Source: Atlanticothrix silvestris CENA357
GTDB lineage: Bacteria > Cyanobacteriota > Cyanobacteriia > Cyanobacteriales > Nostocaceae
Direction of reading: 5' to 3'
DNA length: 64,000 nt
NCBI RefSeq assembly: GCF_016056295.1
Contig: NZ_JAECZB010000022.1
Location: 1-64,000, forward strand
Every line of letters starts with the position of its first letter. The first letter of the stretch is position 1. The notes below the pieces were generated by a model. The model worked only from the letters and a program-made list of their open reading frames with translations. It searched no databases and was not told the DNA's origin. This document shows positions 51,412-63,530 of the stretch, piece after piece. Position numbers and translations under genes: made by a program.

Positions 51412-54030
51412 TTAACTAGTAAAGACCTGAACAGGTAGACGGCTGAAAGAAAGGCGTTCATTTTGTACATCAACAAATATGGTATCGCCATCATTGAAAT
51501 CGCCACGCAGGATAGCTTTGGCAATTTGAGTTTCCAACTCCCGCTGAATTGCTCGCTTCAGTGGACGCGCCCCAAATACAGGGTCATATCCTACTTCCGC
51601 TAAAAAGTCAACAGCAGTATCCGAGAGTCTGAGAGACATTTTGCGATCGCCTAATCTGTGCCGCAATCTTTCTACTTGCAATAGCACAATCTGCCGCAAT
51701 TCCTTTTTATCTAAGGCGTGGAAGATAATGATTTCATCAATCCGATTAAGGAACTCTGGACGGAAACTATTTCGCATCGCTTCCATTACCCGACGGCGCA
51801 TTTCGTCGTAGTGGGAGTTATCCCCGGCGACATCAAGAATGTATTGCGAACCAATGTTGCTGGTCATGATAATGATTGCATTCTTAAAGTCGACTTTTCG
51901 ACCTTGGGCATCAGTGACACGACCATCATCGAGAATTTGCAGGAAGATATTAAATACATCTGGGTGCGCTTTCTCGATTTCGTCGAAGAGGATCACAGCA
52001 TAAGGACGACGACGAATCGCTTCAGTTAATTGTCCGCCTTCTTCATAACCTACGTATCCTGGAGGCGCACCAATTAACCGCGAAACAGCATGTTTTTCCA
52101 TGTACTCTGACATATCAATTCGCACCAGTGCATCTTCGGTGTCGAACATATATCCCGCTAGTGCTTTGGCCAATTCGGTTTTACCTACACCTGTAGGGCC
52201 AAGAAAGATAAAGCTAGCGATAGGACGATTAGGGTCGGCTAATCCTGCGCGCGATCGCTGAATGGCATCGGCGACAGCTGTAACTGCTTCATCTTGTCCA
52301 ATCACTCGGCGATGCAGTTCATCTTCTAAGTGCAGTAGTTTTTCTTTTTCAGATTCCACCAACTTGCTGATGGGAATTCCCGTCCACTTAGAAATAATTT
52401 CGGCAATATCAGCCTCGGTGACTTCCTCACGTAACAAAGATTTGCCAGTTCTTTGGGCATTTGCTAATTCGTTTTCTACCGCTTCTAATTGGCGATGTAA
52501 GCTGGTTAGCTTGCCATACTTCAATTCCGCAGCGCGGTTAAGGTCGTAGTTTCTTTCTGCTTGCTGAATCTCCACATTAACTCGGTCAATTTCTTCTTTA
52601 ACTGACTGAATTTTGGTGATGATATCTTTTTCAGACTGCCATTGGGCGCTTAGGGTTCTTTGTTCTTCTTTGAGATCCGCAAGTTCTTTTTCTAATCTTT
52701 CCAAGCGTTCACGCGAAGCAGCATCACTTTCTTTTTGCAGAGATAGCTTCTCCATTTCTAATTGGAGAATCTTGCGGTCGATTTCATCGAGTTCTTCTGG
52801 TTTGGAGGTAATCTCCATTTTTAATCTGGCAGCGGCTTCGTCTACCAAATCGATCGCTTTATCTGGCAAGAAGCGATCGCTAATATAACGACTTGATAAT
52901 GTAGCGGCTGCAACTAAAGAACTATCAGAAATCTTCACCCCGTGATGAACTTCATACCGTTCTTTCAGTCCGCGCAAAATCGAAATAGTATCTTCGACAC
53001 TGGGCTGATCGACATAAACTTGCTGGAAACGTCTTTCTAAAGCCGCATCTTTTTCTATATACTTGCGGTATTCGTCTAAAGTTGTTGCCCCAATACAGCG
53101 CAATTCACCCCGCGCCAACATTGGTTTTAACAAGTTGCCAGCATCCATTGCCCCTTGAGTCGCACCAGCGCCAACAACGGTGTGAATTTCATCAATAAAT
53201 AAAACTATATTGCCGCCGGATTCGGTAACTTCTTTTAATACTGCTTTCAAGCGTTCTTCAAATTCGCCCCGGAATTTTGCCCCTGCAATCAAAGCACCCA
53301 TATCTAAAGAAATCAACTTGCGGTCTTTGAGAGATTGGGGTACATCACCAGCAATGATCCGCTGTGCTAGTCCTTCGGCGATCGCAGTTTTACCAACACC
53401 CGGTTCACCAATCAGTACAGGGTTATTCTTGGTGCGACGAGAGAGAATTTGCACAGTGCGACGAATTTCATCATCTCGCCCAATTACTGGATCGAGTTGA
53501 CCTTTACGAGCAGCTTCTGTGAGGTCACGCCCATATTTTTCCAGCGATTGATATTTTCCTTCTGGATTTTGGTCGGTCACTTTCTGGCTCCCACGAACTT
53601 CTTTAATGATATTTTTGAGCTTGTTTTCGTCTAAACCAAATTCTTGGAATAAACCTTTGCCAAAGCGATCATCTTTGGCATAAGCCAACAATAAGTGTTC
53701 AATTGAAATATATTCGTCTTTAAAGTCCTGACGATATGTGTCAGCTCGATCTAAAAGTGTATCCAAGCTGCGACCCAAGTATACGGAAGTACTGTTACCT
53801 GAGACTTTTGGCTGACGTTGGAGAAATTGCTCGGTGCGGTCGCTGACTTTTTGTAAATTAACACCCGCTTTGGTCAAAATACTGCTAGCTAGACCTTCTT
53901 GTTCTAGCAGCGCCTTCATCAGGTGTTCACTTTCTATCTGCTGTTGTTGGTATTGTTTAGCAATATCTGGGGTATGGGCGATCGCTTCCCAGGCTTTTTC
54001 TGTAAATTGATTGGGATTAGTAGGTTGCAT
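51412..54030 (-). CDS. clpB: ClpB disaggregase (AAA+ chaperone)
   Basis: An 872-residue hexameric ATPase that with DnaK pulls proteins out of aggregates. Order: N-domain ([17 protein letters not shown] ... [12 protein letters not shown]), NBD1 with Walker [10 protein letters not shown] and Walker [11 protein letters not shown], and a coiled-coil M-domain around residues 405-530 ([18 protein letters not shown]). NBD2 has Walker [10 protein letters not shown] and [13 protein letters not shown], and the D2-small domain follows. I take the ATG at 54030 over a GTG six codons upstream. No CIRCE element was seen upstream. Cyanobacteria often have two ClpB; one with an N-domain motif starting MQPTNP is usual. 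Confidence 0.97.
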   Translation of the reverse strand: MQPTNPNQFTEKAWEAIAHTPDIAKQYQQQQIESEHLMKALLEQEGLASSILTKAGVNLQKVSDRTEQFLQRQPKVSGNSTSVYLGRSLDTLLDRADTYRQDFKDEYISIEHLLLAYAKDDRFGKGLFQEFGLDENKLKNIIKEVRGSQKVTDQNPEGKYQSLEKYGRDLTEAARKGQLDPVIGRDDEIRRTVQILSRRTKNNPVLIGEPGVGKTAIAEGLAQRIIAGDVPQSLKDRKLISLDMGALIAGAKFRGEFEERLKAVLKEVTESGGNIVLFIDEIHTVVGAGATQGAMDAGNLLKPMLARGELRCIGATTLDEYRKYIEKDAALERRFQQVYVDQPSVEDTISILRGLKERYEVHHGVKISDSSLVAAATLSSRYISDRFLPDKAIDLVDEAAARLKMEITSKPEELDEIDRKILQLEMEKLSLQKESDAASRERLERLEKELADLKEEQRTLSAQWQSEKDIITKIQSVKEEIDRVNVEIQQAERNYDLNRAAELKYGKLTSLHRQLEAVENELANAQRTGKSLLREEVTEADIAEIISKWTGIPISKLVESEKEKLLHLEDELHRRVIGQDEAVTAVADAIQRSRAGLADPNRPIASFIFLGPTGVGKTELAKALAGYMFDTEDALVRIDMSEYMEKHAVSRLIGAPPGYVGYEEGGQLTEAIRRRPYAVILFDEIEKAHPDVFNIFLQILDDGRVTDAQGRKVDFKNAIIIMTSNIGSQYILDVAGDNSHYDEMRRRVMEAMRNSFRPEFLNRIDEIIIFHALDKKELRQIVLLQVERLRHRLGDRKMSLRLSDTAVDFLAEVGYDPVFGARPLKRAIQRELETQIAKAILRGDFNDGDTIFVDVQNERLSFSRLPVQVFTS

Positions 54031-54492
54031 AGGCTGATTGAGAACCACTCTAGACGCATAAGTGCAGAGAGAACAAGAGTCAGCCTTGTTCTTATATGGT
54101 AATTGTAAGGATAGGCGTACAACTAGCTGGATCGGTCTTCACGTCTTCATGGAGTAGTAGTATTACCTTTTCTTCGTTCACGTTCAATTTTTCTTTTCTA
54201 GGGATAATTAATCAAAGCCAAAATTCAATATTTTATACCTTAAATAGCTAAATATACTCCCTTCTTTACGTAATTGGTGATGTATGACAATTAAATTTAA
54301 GAATGATATATGCAAATTTACTTGTGTAATCACTGATAAGTATATTAAGATTATAGAATTTGAGATGTATTATTATTGTAAATAAGCAATATTTCTGGTT
54401 AGAATACAATTCTGTGCTAAGAAATGAGTCTAGTAAATGAAAACTAGCCTAAAATAAAAAAATATACATTAAATAACTGTATATATCAGTAA
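54031..54492. other. AT-rich divergent intergenic region
   Basis: About 460 bp upstream of clpB and of a small plus-strand gene. It is very AT-rich and should contain the clpB promoter, but I found no convincing heat-shock operator (CIRCE) or repeat. Confidence 0.4.
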
Positions 54493-54741
54493 ATGGCAAA
54501 GATGAAAGCTATAGGGCATCATAATTTAACAGCTGAAGAACGCCAATCTATTCTTCTCAATATCTCAAAAGAATATATGCGCGGCAAAATAAGCCATATT
54601 GAGTTACAAGAAGCCGAACGTAAATATGGCACAGACTATGGTTCCGTAACTCTAGGATTAGCTAGCAGAAGTCATTTTATGCCAAAAATATGGCAATTTT
54701 TGGTGTCAACTTGCCGTTCAGGTAATCAAAAGCATAATTAA
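54493..54741 (+). CDS. hypothetical protein, 82 aa
   Basis: An 82-residue mostly soluble protein. Residues 12-60 are helical and charged (NLTAEERQSILLNISKEYMR, HIELQEAERKYGTDYGSV), with a basic C-terminus (CRSGNQKHN). The central EAERKYGTDYGSV could be an HTH-like helix pair, but I do not recognise a family. No clear ribosome-binding site. It faces a GAF-domain gene in convergent orientation 31 bases away. Confidence 0.55.
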   Translation: MAKMKAIGHHNLTAEERQSILLNISKEYMRGKISHIELQEAERKYGTDYGSVTLGLASRSHFMPKIWQFLVSTCRSGNQKHN

Positions 54742-54772
54742 GTATTTCGCTAACAGTACTGACAATTCATGT

Positions 54773-55618
54773 CTAAATAGTAGTCATGGGTTGGGCACGA
54801 TAAGTTCTTGCGAGTAGCATAGCAGCAGACAGACGACCAGCGATCGCCACCAACAAATCTTGAACTGCTATTGAGTCAAATGCCGTTATATTGTTACTAT
54901 AGAGACACAAAACACCTAAATTATCATTGGCATCACCGCTAATTGGTATGGTGATTAAAGTTCTATAAGACAGGCGGCGACGGCTGCGACTATCTACTAA
55001 GAAAACATACTCATGACTATCAGCTTGCCAAGCACCATTTTTTCTGGTTAAGTGTACAACTCTCCGATTTTTATCTAAAAAAGTATTTCCTGCAACTCCT
55101 CTTTTTCTGCTGGTATCACTACCAATATAAAAACGCGCTTTCTCTTTATTCTCATTGGGTGATTCTAATTGACACCAAGTATTCAAAAAATCTGAATCAT
55201 TAGGATCAGGAGCATAAACCGCAATCCCACAACCATCCAAAAGTTGCAGCACATCAAGCGTTCTACTAATAAAATCTTCAAAAAGTCGCTTTAAAGCTTC
55301 GTTAATGTCAGGATTGGCTGATAATTCAGGTAGTAACAAGAGTAATGATTCATCCAACTTGTTCAACTTGATTGCAATTTGATGAGCCTTATAGTAGTAC
55401 CTCAAGATAATTAAAAGTGGGCAAACACCAATCAATAAGCCTAGAACAGCCCACCACAATTCCAGCCTAATTGTTTGTTTTAAATATGGTAGTAGTACTT
55501 GGAGAAAAAACTCGTCTGCTCTGTTTCCAACAATACCATTAATAACAATAATCAGTAATGTACCTAGGAAACTAGCTAATTTTGCCCAATTTGGAATTAT
55601 TGGTAGATTTAATGCCAT
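54773..55618 (-). CDS. membrane protein with C-terminal GAF domain
   Basis: The 281-residue product has two membrane helices in the first 80 residues (LASFLGTLLIIVINGIVG and ELWWAVLGLLIGVCPLLIIL), a helical linker, and a GAF domain at about residues 110-275 (LLDGCGIAVYAPDPND, YRTLITIPISGDANDNLGVL, then DLLVAIAGRLSAAML). GAF domains bind small ligands or chromophores; no bilin-binding Cys is obvious. There is no output domain, so it may act by interaction with another signalling protein. Confidence 0.8.
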   Translation of the reverse strand: MALNLPIIPNWAKLASFLGTLLIIVINGIVGNRADEFFLQVLLPYLKQTIRLELWWAVLGLLIGVCPLLIILRYYYKAHQIAIKLNKLDESLLLLLPELSANPDINEALKRLFEDFISRTLDVLQLLDGCGIAVYAPDPNDSDFLNTWCQLESPNENKEKARFYIGSDTSRKRGVAGNTFLDKNRRVVHLTRKNGAWQADSHEYVFLVDSRSRRRLSYRTLITIPISGDANDNLGVLCLYSNNITAFDSIAVQDLLVAIAGRLSAAMLLARTYRAQPMTTI

Positions 55619-55901
55619 AGTTGCCGATTATCTTTGGCTGAGGAAGGAATTAATCTAATTTTCCCTGTCAAGTTTATGTTAACAACATAAACCTGCTTTT
55701 TGCATGATTTCACTGGCAGTAAGTTTGACTAGATAATTGTCTTTAAGAACTAGTACCGCAAGGCGGAAGTCAAAAGTAACCTTTCGACTATGCTCAAGGT
55801 TACACCGAGCGTTCGCGTAAGCGTCCTGTAGGGAAGCCGAGGTGTAAAAAGTTAAAAGTCAAAATAAATACAGCGTGATGCTCGAAGGGAAGGCTTGACT
55901 A
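55619..55901. other. intergenic region with interspersed repeat fragments
   Basis: 283 bp. Bases 55750-55845 contain GTACCGCAAGGCGG, CAAGGTTACACCGAGCGTT and GCGTAAGCGTCC, repetitive pieces often seen between Nostoc genes. No gene was found. Confidence 0.45.
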
Positions 55902-56153
55902 ATGACCAAAAAACAGAAATTTCCTTACCTAGTTGGCTCTAAGTGGACAACCCAGCAAAAAATAGACGGCTGGAGACACTTTCAAGTTGTCAACCGTAAA
56001 AATCAAGGTAAATGGGTGTATGCCGAAATGGTCGCTGCCTGTGACCCCAAAGTCCGCTTTTGGGTCAACGCCAAACTATTACAAGACAGCTCCCAATGGC
56101 AGCCAGGTTGGCAATCGTTACAAGAAATTGAACACTCTAACTTGATCCCCTGA
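55902..56153 (+). CDS. TIGR02450 family tryptophan-rich protein
   Basis: An 83-residue, Trp-rich (six W) basic protein. YLVGSKWTTQQKIDGWRHFQV, split as YLVGSKWTTQQK and IDGWRHFQV, is the family signature, followed by NQGKWVYAEMVAACDPKVRF and the WVNAKLLQDSSQWQPGW repeat-like end. The family is widespread in cyanobacteria and marine bacteria; no function is known to me. The gene is monocistronic. The start follows GGAAGGCTTGACTA, a modest ribosome-binding site. Confidence 0.85.
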   Translation: MTKKQKFPYLVGSKWTTQQKIDGWRHFQVVNRKNQGKWVYAEMVAACDPKVRFWVNAKLLQDSSQWQPGWQSLQEIEHSNLIP

Positions 56154-56714
56154 TGTCTTGCAGTCAAAGCTTTTAATTAAATTGAGCTAATATTTCAAAA
56201 TTAATAATTTTTTACACCATCGCCCCAGATATCTAAAAGACAGCAATCATATATTCTTGACAGTTAAATAAAACCTGCCAAGAAAATCCTTCTGTACAAA
56301 GGTGCGGCAGTATTTGCAGTATGGGTTTGCCAAGATCTCATATCACCTTGAGATCCAGCTTATCTTCCTTGGTTTCTATTTGTCTAAGCATAAGCTAAAT
56401 CTATGAAAAGCATATATTACAAGCAATTTAAGAGCGTTTTTTTTTGTAACTATTTTTATAAAAAAAGTTTTCTAAAAACATTTTTAATTGATTTAAAAAC
56501 TAAATTAGCGTTTTTGAATGGTTTTTGTCTAAATAAAATCATTTTTAATCTTGTATAAGTCGAATAAAATCGTTTTAGAGATTACAGCCCCCTTTCTTTT
56601 CCCTGTGATTTCGACAATAATGACACTTACGTACCTCATACCGACATCTGAGGCTAGGTGAAGGCAAATGCTTGAGCCACGAGTTTGACAAAAAACTATA
56701 AGAGGCAAACAACA
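56154..56714. other. AT-rich region upstream of chlL
   Basis: 561 bp between the Trp-rich protein and chlL. The part from 56430 to 56580 is dominated by T and A runs and contains two related words, AATAAAATCATTTTTAATC and GAATAAAATCGTTTTAGAG. They may be a tandem operator-like repeat upstream of chlL. No gene, RNA or clear promoter was identified. Confidence 0.45.
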
Positions 56715-57581
56715 GTGAAACTAGCAGTTTACGGAAAAGGTGGGATTGGCAAATCCACAACTAGCTGTAACATCTCAGTCGCCCTAGCCAAACGCGGCAA
56801 GAAAGTCCTGCAAATTGGTTGCGACCCTAAACACGACAGCACTTTTACCCTCACAGGGTTTTTGATTCCGACAATTATCGACACTCTTCAAGAAAAAGAC
56901 TATCACTACGAAGATGTCTGGCCTGAAGATGTAATTTATAAAGGTTATGGCGGTGTAGATTGCGTGGAAGCAGGTGGGCCACCAGCAGGTGCTGGATGTG
57001 GCGGCTACGTAGTTGGCGAAACCGTAAAATTACTTAAAGAACTCAACGCCTTCGATGAATACGATGTCATTTTATTTGATGTATTAGGTGACGTTGTGTG
57101 CGGCGGTTTTGCAGCGCCACTCAACTATGCAGATTACTGCTTGATAGTTACTGATAATGGCTTTGATGCTTTATTCGCTGCCAATCGAATTGCGGCTTCA
57201 GTGCGGGAAAAAGCCCGGACTCATCCACTGCGTCTAGCTGGTTTAATCGGCAACCGTACTTCCAAGCGCGACTTGATTGAGAAATATATAGAAGCCGTAC
57301 CAATGCCAGTTCTGGAAGTTTTGCCTCTAATTGAAGACATCCGTGTTTCTCGCGTTAAGGGTAAAACTTTGTTTGAAATGGCAGAGTCTGATCCATCTCT
57401 GAGCTATGTTTGCGATTACTACCTCAACATCGCCGACCAGATTTTGGCGCGTCCAGAAGGAGTTGTACCGAACGACTCACCAGATCGTGAATTGTTCTCT
57501 TTGTTATCCGATTTTTATCTAAATCCGGGTAAACCCCAGGTTCCTAATTCAGAAGAGGAACTAGACTTGATGATTGTATAA
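56715..57581 (+). CDS. chlL: light-independent protochlorophyllide reductase Fe-protein ChlL
   Basis: ChlL is the dimeric ATP-dependent reductase of DPOR and delivers electrons to ChlN-ChlB in chlorophyll synthesis in darkness. It is homologous to NifH. The 288-residue product starts [18 protein letters not shown] (P-loop). It has the switch region and the two [4Fe-4S] Cys in [10 protein letters not shown] and [12 protein letters not shown], and nucleotide-site NRTSKRD. The start is a GTG at 56715 with AGAGG upstream, which gives the standard N-terminus. The cluster is oxygen-sensitive. It is followed 30 bases later by the DUF5331 gene and then chlN; chlB is not in this window. Confidence 0.97.
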   Translation: MKLAVYGKGGIGKSTTSCNISVALAKRGKKVLQIGCDPKHDSTFTLTGFLIPTIIDTLQEKDYHYEDVWPEDVIYKGYGGVDCVEAGGPPAGAGCGGYVVGETVKLLKELNAFDEYDVILFDVLGDVVCGGFAAPLNYADYCLIVTDNGFDALFAANRIAASVREKARTHPLRLAGLIGNRTSKRDLIEKYIEAVPMPVLEVLPLIEDIRVSRVKGKTLFEMAESDPSLSYVCDYYLNIADQILARPEGVVPNDSPDRELFSLLSDFYLNPGKPQVPNSEEELDLMIV

Positions 57582-57611
57582 CATCATCAAGTTCTCAGGA
57601 TGAGGAACAAT

Positions 57612-58367
57612 ATGGCTTTCTTCAATAGCTTTACAGATTCAATAAGACAAAAGTGGTTGCAATTCTTCCAGGTAAACCATGACTGGATTACCTTGCACAT
57701 GAAAACTGAATCAGTGTACACCCCTGATGGCGGGAAGCGACCACCTTCTTACCTCATCCTGGGCGTTGTCAACGCGCTGGAACCGAAGTTAGCGCAGTTA
57801 ATGTTGCCCTTTTCCAAATTGAATCCTGACGCTGATACGCTGATTGAGGTGTTGGATTTGCATTTTGACCCAGACATTGCTCTAGGGAACCGTTTTATGC
57901 CTCCAGCCGAACCTGAGGTAGACCAATATGAGTCAGCAGCCGTCGGGAATGAAAACTCCGAAGATGAAACTTTGGCGATTTCCCATACAAATAGTTTTGC
58001 CAGAGAAGCAATGGCAATGGCTCAAGAGTTTGCCATCCAGGAAAGCCACAATGGACTGGGAGATATTTCCTTAACCAATGGGCACAACTCCAGTGATGAC
58101 TCTCATCAAGCATCTAGTATACAAGTAGATGATTTTGGTGATATTTCCTTTGATGCAACAACTGCAACCGAAGGAAAACTAGACGAGCAACTTCTTGATG
58201 AACTGAATACACAAGAAGAAAATGCCTTTAGTGACGTGTTATCAGATGTCTGGGGCGATCAAACAGCCTTGCACAAGGGTGAAGATAATAACGATTTTTT
58301 AGGGGAAGAACTACCAGCAGGCGTTTTTGATGAATCGGAGATTGCCCGTCTCTTCCCCAATGCTTAG
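57612..58367 (+). CDS. DUF5331 family protein encoded between chlL and chlN
   Basis: A 251-residue soluble protein. The N-terminal 90 residues form the conserved DUF5331 module (SIRQKWLQFFQVN, KRPPSYLILGVVNALEP, LHFDPDIALGN). The remainder is acidic and low in complexity, ending LPAGVFDESEIARLFPNA, a short conserved-looking tail. ATG 57612 has AGGA six bases upstream; a second ATG at 57600 is possible. It sits inside the DPOR operon, so it may help DPOR assembly or expression; that is inference. A paralogue of the module lies at 11000-12025. Confidence 0.88.
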   Translation: MAFFNSFTDSIRQKWLQFFQVNHDWITLHMKTESVYTPDGGKRPPSYLILGVVNALEPKLAQLMLPFSKLNPDADTLIEVLDLHFDPDIALGNRFMPPAEPEVDQYESAAVGNENSEDETLAISHTNSFAREAMAMAQEFAIQESHNGLGDISLTNGHNSSDDSHQASSIQVDDFGDISFDATTATEGKLDEQLLDELNTQEENAFSDVLSDVWGDQTALHKGEDNNDFLGEELPAGVFDESEIARLFPNA

Positions 58368-58375
58368 TTACTAAA

Positions 58376-59871
<1,496 letters not shown>

Positions 59872-59913
59872 AATTTAGGTTTTAATCGAGCAACACCATA
59901 ACATCATAATTAG

Positions 59914-59940
59914 AGGCGAACTTTCGGGTTCGCCTTTTTT
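59914..59940 (+). terminator. intrinsic terminator of the chlL-chlN operon
   Basis: AGGCGAAC (59914-59921) pairs with GTTCGCCT (59928-59935) and ends in six or more T. It lies 43 bases beyond the chlN stop. Confidence 0.88.
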
Positions 59941-59986
59941 ATCCGATTGAGGACATTGAACTTTTGAAGGTATCTAGAAACTCTTA

Positions 59987-60469
59987 CTAGATATCGATTT
60001 CAGCCAAATTTATAGACTGCTCAATTTTGATCTCAGGCTTGCAATTGTCATAGGGGTTTAAACCATGTTTGTTATTGTGGTCATCAAGCCTGGTTTTGTA
60101 CTTTTGCGACATTTTCTTGACGATTGTGGGTTTACTTCTCGTAAGAGATTGGAGAATGTTTTGATTAATATGCCATTTTTGAGATTTCTTTGTACAGTTA
60201 TTGTTGTGATTTTCTAATGCCAAGATTGCCAGTTTAATTAATTGCTCAGACCTATTAGCGTAAGTTCTGTAACCATCTGTCATTAGTTGCTTTGTAGACG
60301 CGGTATTTAAATCTTCGCCAACTTGTCTGACTTTGTTGTTAGCGATAGTTCTGGCATAAGCTCTACAAGCTTTTGTGACAAAATCATCTAGTGAAACACC
60401 AGAGTCAGCAATTGCATCTTTGACTATTTGCTGTGTTTGGATATCTAATTCCAGAAGAACAGTAGTCAT
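59987..60469 (-). CDS. ribbon-helix-helix-like protein, 160 aa, unknown role
   Basis: The 160-residue, basic, soluble product starts TTVLLELDIQTQQIVKDAIA, then SGVSLDDFVTKACRAYARTI, resembling a ribbon-helix-helix DNA-binding domain. Residues about 70-90 form a helix (RSEQLIKLAILALENHN), followed by WHINQNILQSLTRSKPTIVK and the Asn-rich NNKHGLNPYDN. Cyanobacterial homologues of this composition exist, but I cannot assign a function. It is convergent with chlN beyond the terminator. Confidence 0.72.
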   Translation of the reverse strand: MTTVLLELDIQTQQIVKDAIADSGVSLDDFVTKACRAYARTIANNKVRQVGEDLNTASTKQLMTDGYRTYANRSEQLIKLAILALENHNNNCTKKSQKWHINQNILQSLTRSKPTIVKKMSQKYKTRLDDHNNKHGLNPYDNCKPEIKIEQSINLAEIDI

Positions 60470-60743
60470 ATCTTTTTACTTTGTAGAGTTGGTAGTTTTT
60501 GTATTATTTCTTGCATTTAAGCTTTCTACCTCTTTCTAAGTTCATATCTCGTCGCACCCCATCCATCAGTCATAATGGTGAGTATTTCAGTGCTATGTGT
60601 TCCTATTGGCCTATATGGCAAGGTTGTTAAAAATGATTAAATTCATCTAATTCAAGTTTCAATTTTCCTCTGAATTTCGACACTTCGACAAGTGTTACAG
60701 TGAGCCTGGCGAACTGCTCAGTGCATCGCTGCATAGAGAAGGG

Positions 60744-61832
60744 TTAAGCTTTTTCCCTATTCTCTGCTCCATAAAACCATTTTTCAAAACGATCGCCTAA
60801 CGCTGAGAGAGAAAATTCTGTTTCTGCTTGGTGGCGACAAGTGTCGCGGTTAATTTCATCAAGGCGGGCGATCGCATCTACCAAGCCAGAAATACTGTCA
60901 GGTTCTACCAAAAAACCAGTTTTGCCATCTTGAATAATTTCTACTGGGCCACCCCGACGGTAACAAATCACCGGCACTCCACAAGCCAAGCTTTCAATGG
61001 CGACATTTCCAAATGCTTCCACCCAATGAGGAGTCATCAATGATGCTTTGCACTCTCTTACTACTTGCTGCATTTGATTTGTCGATAAAAACCCCAGATA
61101 TTCCAAAGGTGCGTTGGGATAATCCTCACAAATTTTCTGCCAATATAATTCATCTTGAATTTTCCCCATAATTTTCAAGGGAATATTTGTGGTTTGCGCT
61201 GCTGCTACTGCATCTTCTAAACCTTTTTCTGGTGCAATTCTACCTACCCAGACTAACTGATGTTTTGGTTGGCTGCAAAAATTATACAGTGATAAATCAA
61301 TGCCATTACTGAGTACAGGACACTCTTGCTTCAGAGCAAAAGTGTCAGCTTGTGTTTGAGTATGAAAGCCAATCGTACCAGGAAACTGACTGGCTATTTG
61401 TTTAATTATTGCGTCTAAGGCATTACTCAGTGAACCCATGCTGACTAAGTGTACGATTGGACAATCAAAAAAAGGTGTGAGATAGAATGGCAACCAATCG
61501 TAAGCAAAGTTCACAATTAAGTCATAATTATCCTGAACCTGACGAGCATAATCCCACATATTTGCCAGCACGGAATTTTCTGGCATAGTAACAGGGGCTG
61601 TGCGTTCTTGGCTTTGGGCAATGATTTGTAAATTACCAGGAATTTGCACTAAGGGCAGATCGCTTGTAGTAGAACCCGCAGGAGCCACAATTTGCAATTG
61701 ATGACCACGCCGGATCATTTCTTGTGCGACATTATACAAACTCAATTCCACACCGCCACCGAGTCCACTACCAAGGGGCCCCACAGGAGTAGAAATAAAA
61801 AGTAATTTTAGAAGTTTATTAGAAGCACTCAT
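60744..61832 (-). CDS. glycosyltransferase family 4 (GT-B)
   Basis: A 362-residue GT4 enzyme. It begins LLKLLFISTPVGPLGSGLGG (donor-independent acceptor side). It has the GRIAPEKGLEDAVAAAQ segment that opens the nucleotide-sugar domain and PHWVEAFGNVAIESLACGVP, with the E-x7-E motif, then GKTGFLVEPDS. The ATG at 61832 is chosen; a TTG two codons upstream is weaker. It is a reverse-orientation relative of the 41151 gene. The product sugar is unknown; cell-surface polysaccharide is likely. Confidence 0.9.
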   Translation of the reverse strand: MSASNKLLKLLFISTPVGPLGSGLGGGVELSLYNVAQEMIRRGHQLQIVAPAGSTTSDLPLVQIPGNLQIIAQSQERTAPVTMPENSVLANMWDYARQVQDNYDLIVNFAYDWLPFYLTPFFDCPIVHLVSMGSLSNALDAIIKQIASQFPGTIGFHTQTQADTFALKQECPVLSNGIDLSLYNFCSQPKHQLVWVGRIAPEKGLEDAVAAAQTTNIPLKIMGKIQDELYWQKICEDYPNAPLEYLGFLSTNQMQQVVRECKASLMTPHWVEAFGNVAIESLACGVPVICYRRGGPVEIIQDGKTGFLVEPDSISGLVDAIARLDEINRDTCRHQAETEFSLSALGDRFEKWFYGAENREKA

Positions 61833-62030
61833 CTGCAAGGATTATGAACAATTGGGTAGATGTTTTTGACGGGCAAGCGATCGCCTTAAAAGCTCAGAAA
61901 AATGTACAACTTAGATTACCCTAATTATTATGCCGCTTTTGTACTTGATTTTGGGGGGTATCACCTACTACCCTAAAATGTAGCTGAATGTGCGTCTTAC
62001 ATACTATAAAAAAACACACCTAAAAATATT

Positions 62031-62486
62031 ATGGGCAAAGGATTGAGATTTAGCGTATTGTTACTTGCTGTTATGGGAAATTTGTTATGGCCATTGAACG
62101 CTAAAGCAAATTTCAATGGCAAACTTACAGTAGAAATTGATGGATTGAGAAACAAAGTAGGGCAAGTCTGCGCCAGTATATTTGCTGGTAGTCAAGGATT
62201 TCCTAGTAACCGCGATCGCATTTTACAAAGGCAGTGTACCAAAATTGACGACACTTCCTTGAAAATTAGCTTTGATAACTTAAAAGCAGGTAATTACGCC
62301 GTTGCTGTTATGCATGATCAAAATAGCGACCTTAACCTTAATCGTAATGATTTAGGGATGCCCGTCGAAGGCTTCGGATTTTCTAGAAATCCAGAAGTTC
62401 GCACCAGTGCCCCTAAGTTTAGCGATGCTGCTATTTTTGTTGCAGGCCCAAACACTAATATCCAAATCCAATTGAAATATTTATAG
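62031..62486 (+). CDS. DUF2141 family secreted protein
   Basis: The 151-residue product has a signal peptide (FSVLLLAVMGNLLWPLNAKA, cleavage after about residue 25). A DUF2141 domain follows: KLTVEIDGLRNKVGQVCASIF, then GNYAVAVMHDQNSDLNLNRNDLG, the family's characteristic DxNxDxxLNxN segment. The family is periplasmic or outer-surface, with unknown function. It is a single-gene unit 200 bases upstream of the second HCP gene. Confidence 0.88.
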   Translation: MGKGLRFSVLLLAVMGNLLWPLNAKANFNGKLTVEIDGLRNKVGQVCASIFAGSQGFPSNRDRILQRQCTKIDDTSLKISFDNLKAGNYAVAVMHDQNSDLNLNRNDLGMPVEGFGFSRNPEVRTSAPKFSDAAIFVAGPNTNIQIQLKYL

Positions 62487-62702
62487 TACTCTAGTTTCCT
62501 GAATCCACCCATGAAGTTAATTTTGTCCAACTATCTATAACAAATTGAGTTATTTGCATCTGTCTTATGCAATGAGTTCTATTCCTACCCTTAGTAGGTG
62601 TATCTATTTCGTTGCATTCGTTAACTTGTGTAAAGTTACTGAAAACAAATTTTATCAGTAGCTCCAGAAATTTAGAACAACTTGAACTTGTTAGGAATTT
62701 TT

Positions 62703-63152
62703 ATGACTTACACAATTGACGAAGCCGCAAGACCAGCTTTAGAAACTTTTCAAGGCTTTGATGTAGATACTCAACTTGCCCTACTTTGGTTTGGTTACTT
62801 GGATATTAAGGATAAGCTAACACCAGCACCTCCTCAAAGCGTAGAAGCTCCTGGTAGAGCAGTGTTTGAACTAATTGAGAACTTGTCTCCCGAAAAACAA
62901 CTGCAAGCACAACGTGACATTATTAACGGGGCAGCTACTGATATCAGTCGTGGCTATAATGCTCTAAGTCCCAATGCTAAATTAGAGGTTTGGCTGCTGT
63001 TGGCACAAGGAATGGAAAACGGAACCATCATCCAAGTACCTTCTGACTACCAGTTGCCCGGCGAAACGGATCAGTTTACAGCAATGATCAAAAAGCTAGA
63101 GTTTGAGCAGCGGATTAATTTTATGCTCAGTGCAGTGCAAGCAATGGGTTAG
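62703..63152 (+). CDS. hcp: second helical carotenoid protein (OCP N-terminal domain homologue)
   Basis: This 149-residue all-helical protein shows the same plan as the gene at 34418. [15 protein letters not shown] carries the Trp/Tyr pair equal to OCP Trp41/Tyr44, and [14 protein letters not shown] keeps the Trp equal to Trp110, but the following Tyr is replaced by Leu. ATG 62703 is the natural start; the frame is open to 62682. The two HCPs differ strongly and likely belong to different HCP clades with different quenching activity. No C-terminal-domain homologue is next to it. Confidence 0.9.
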   Translation: MTYTIDEAARPALETFQGFDVDTQLALLWFGYLDIKDKLTPAPPQSVEAPGRAVFELIENLSPEKQLQAQRDIINGAATDISRGYNALSPNAKLEVWLLLAQGMENGTIIQVPSDYQLPGETDQFTAMIKKLEFEQRINFMLSAVQAMG

Positions 63153-63530
63153 TTAAGCCTAATTTATAGCATTTCTCTGTTGAGTGCAGTCTATCTTGAT
63201 AGAGGACTAGGGACTAGTAGTTTGCCAAGGGAACTTGGCTAGATAAAGTGAAAAAGGTATTTTATCCCTTAGCATTTAACCTTTATCCCTTTCTTCTACA
63301 AAGACGCTACGTGTAGGCTTAAGCGTAGCGTCTTACGCCAAGGGAAAAGACCACAGTGGCTCCCCTTTTCCTAAAGCTATCCATTAGTCACATCTTTCTT
63401 GACAATCTTGAAACCCTTATTTAGTAAGCATATTAAACACAGAGGTGTCAGGCATATTTGACAAGTTACTGATTATTCAATAGTCAATATCCCAGAATTT
63501 GCCGGAAGCTTTATGAGTCCGGTTATTTTG
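63153..63530. other. intergenic region with palindromic repeat
   Basis: 378 bp. It contains AAGACGCTACG (63301-63311) and its complement CGTAGCGTCTT (63324-63334), an interspersed Nostoc palindrome. No gene was found. Confidence 0.5.
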
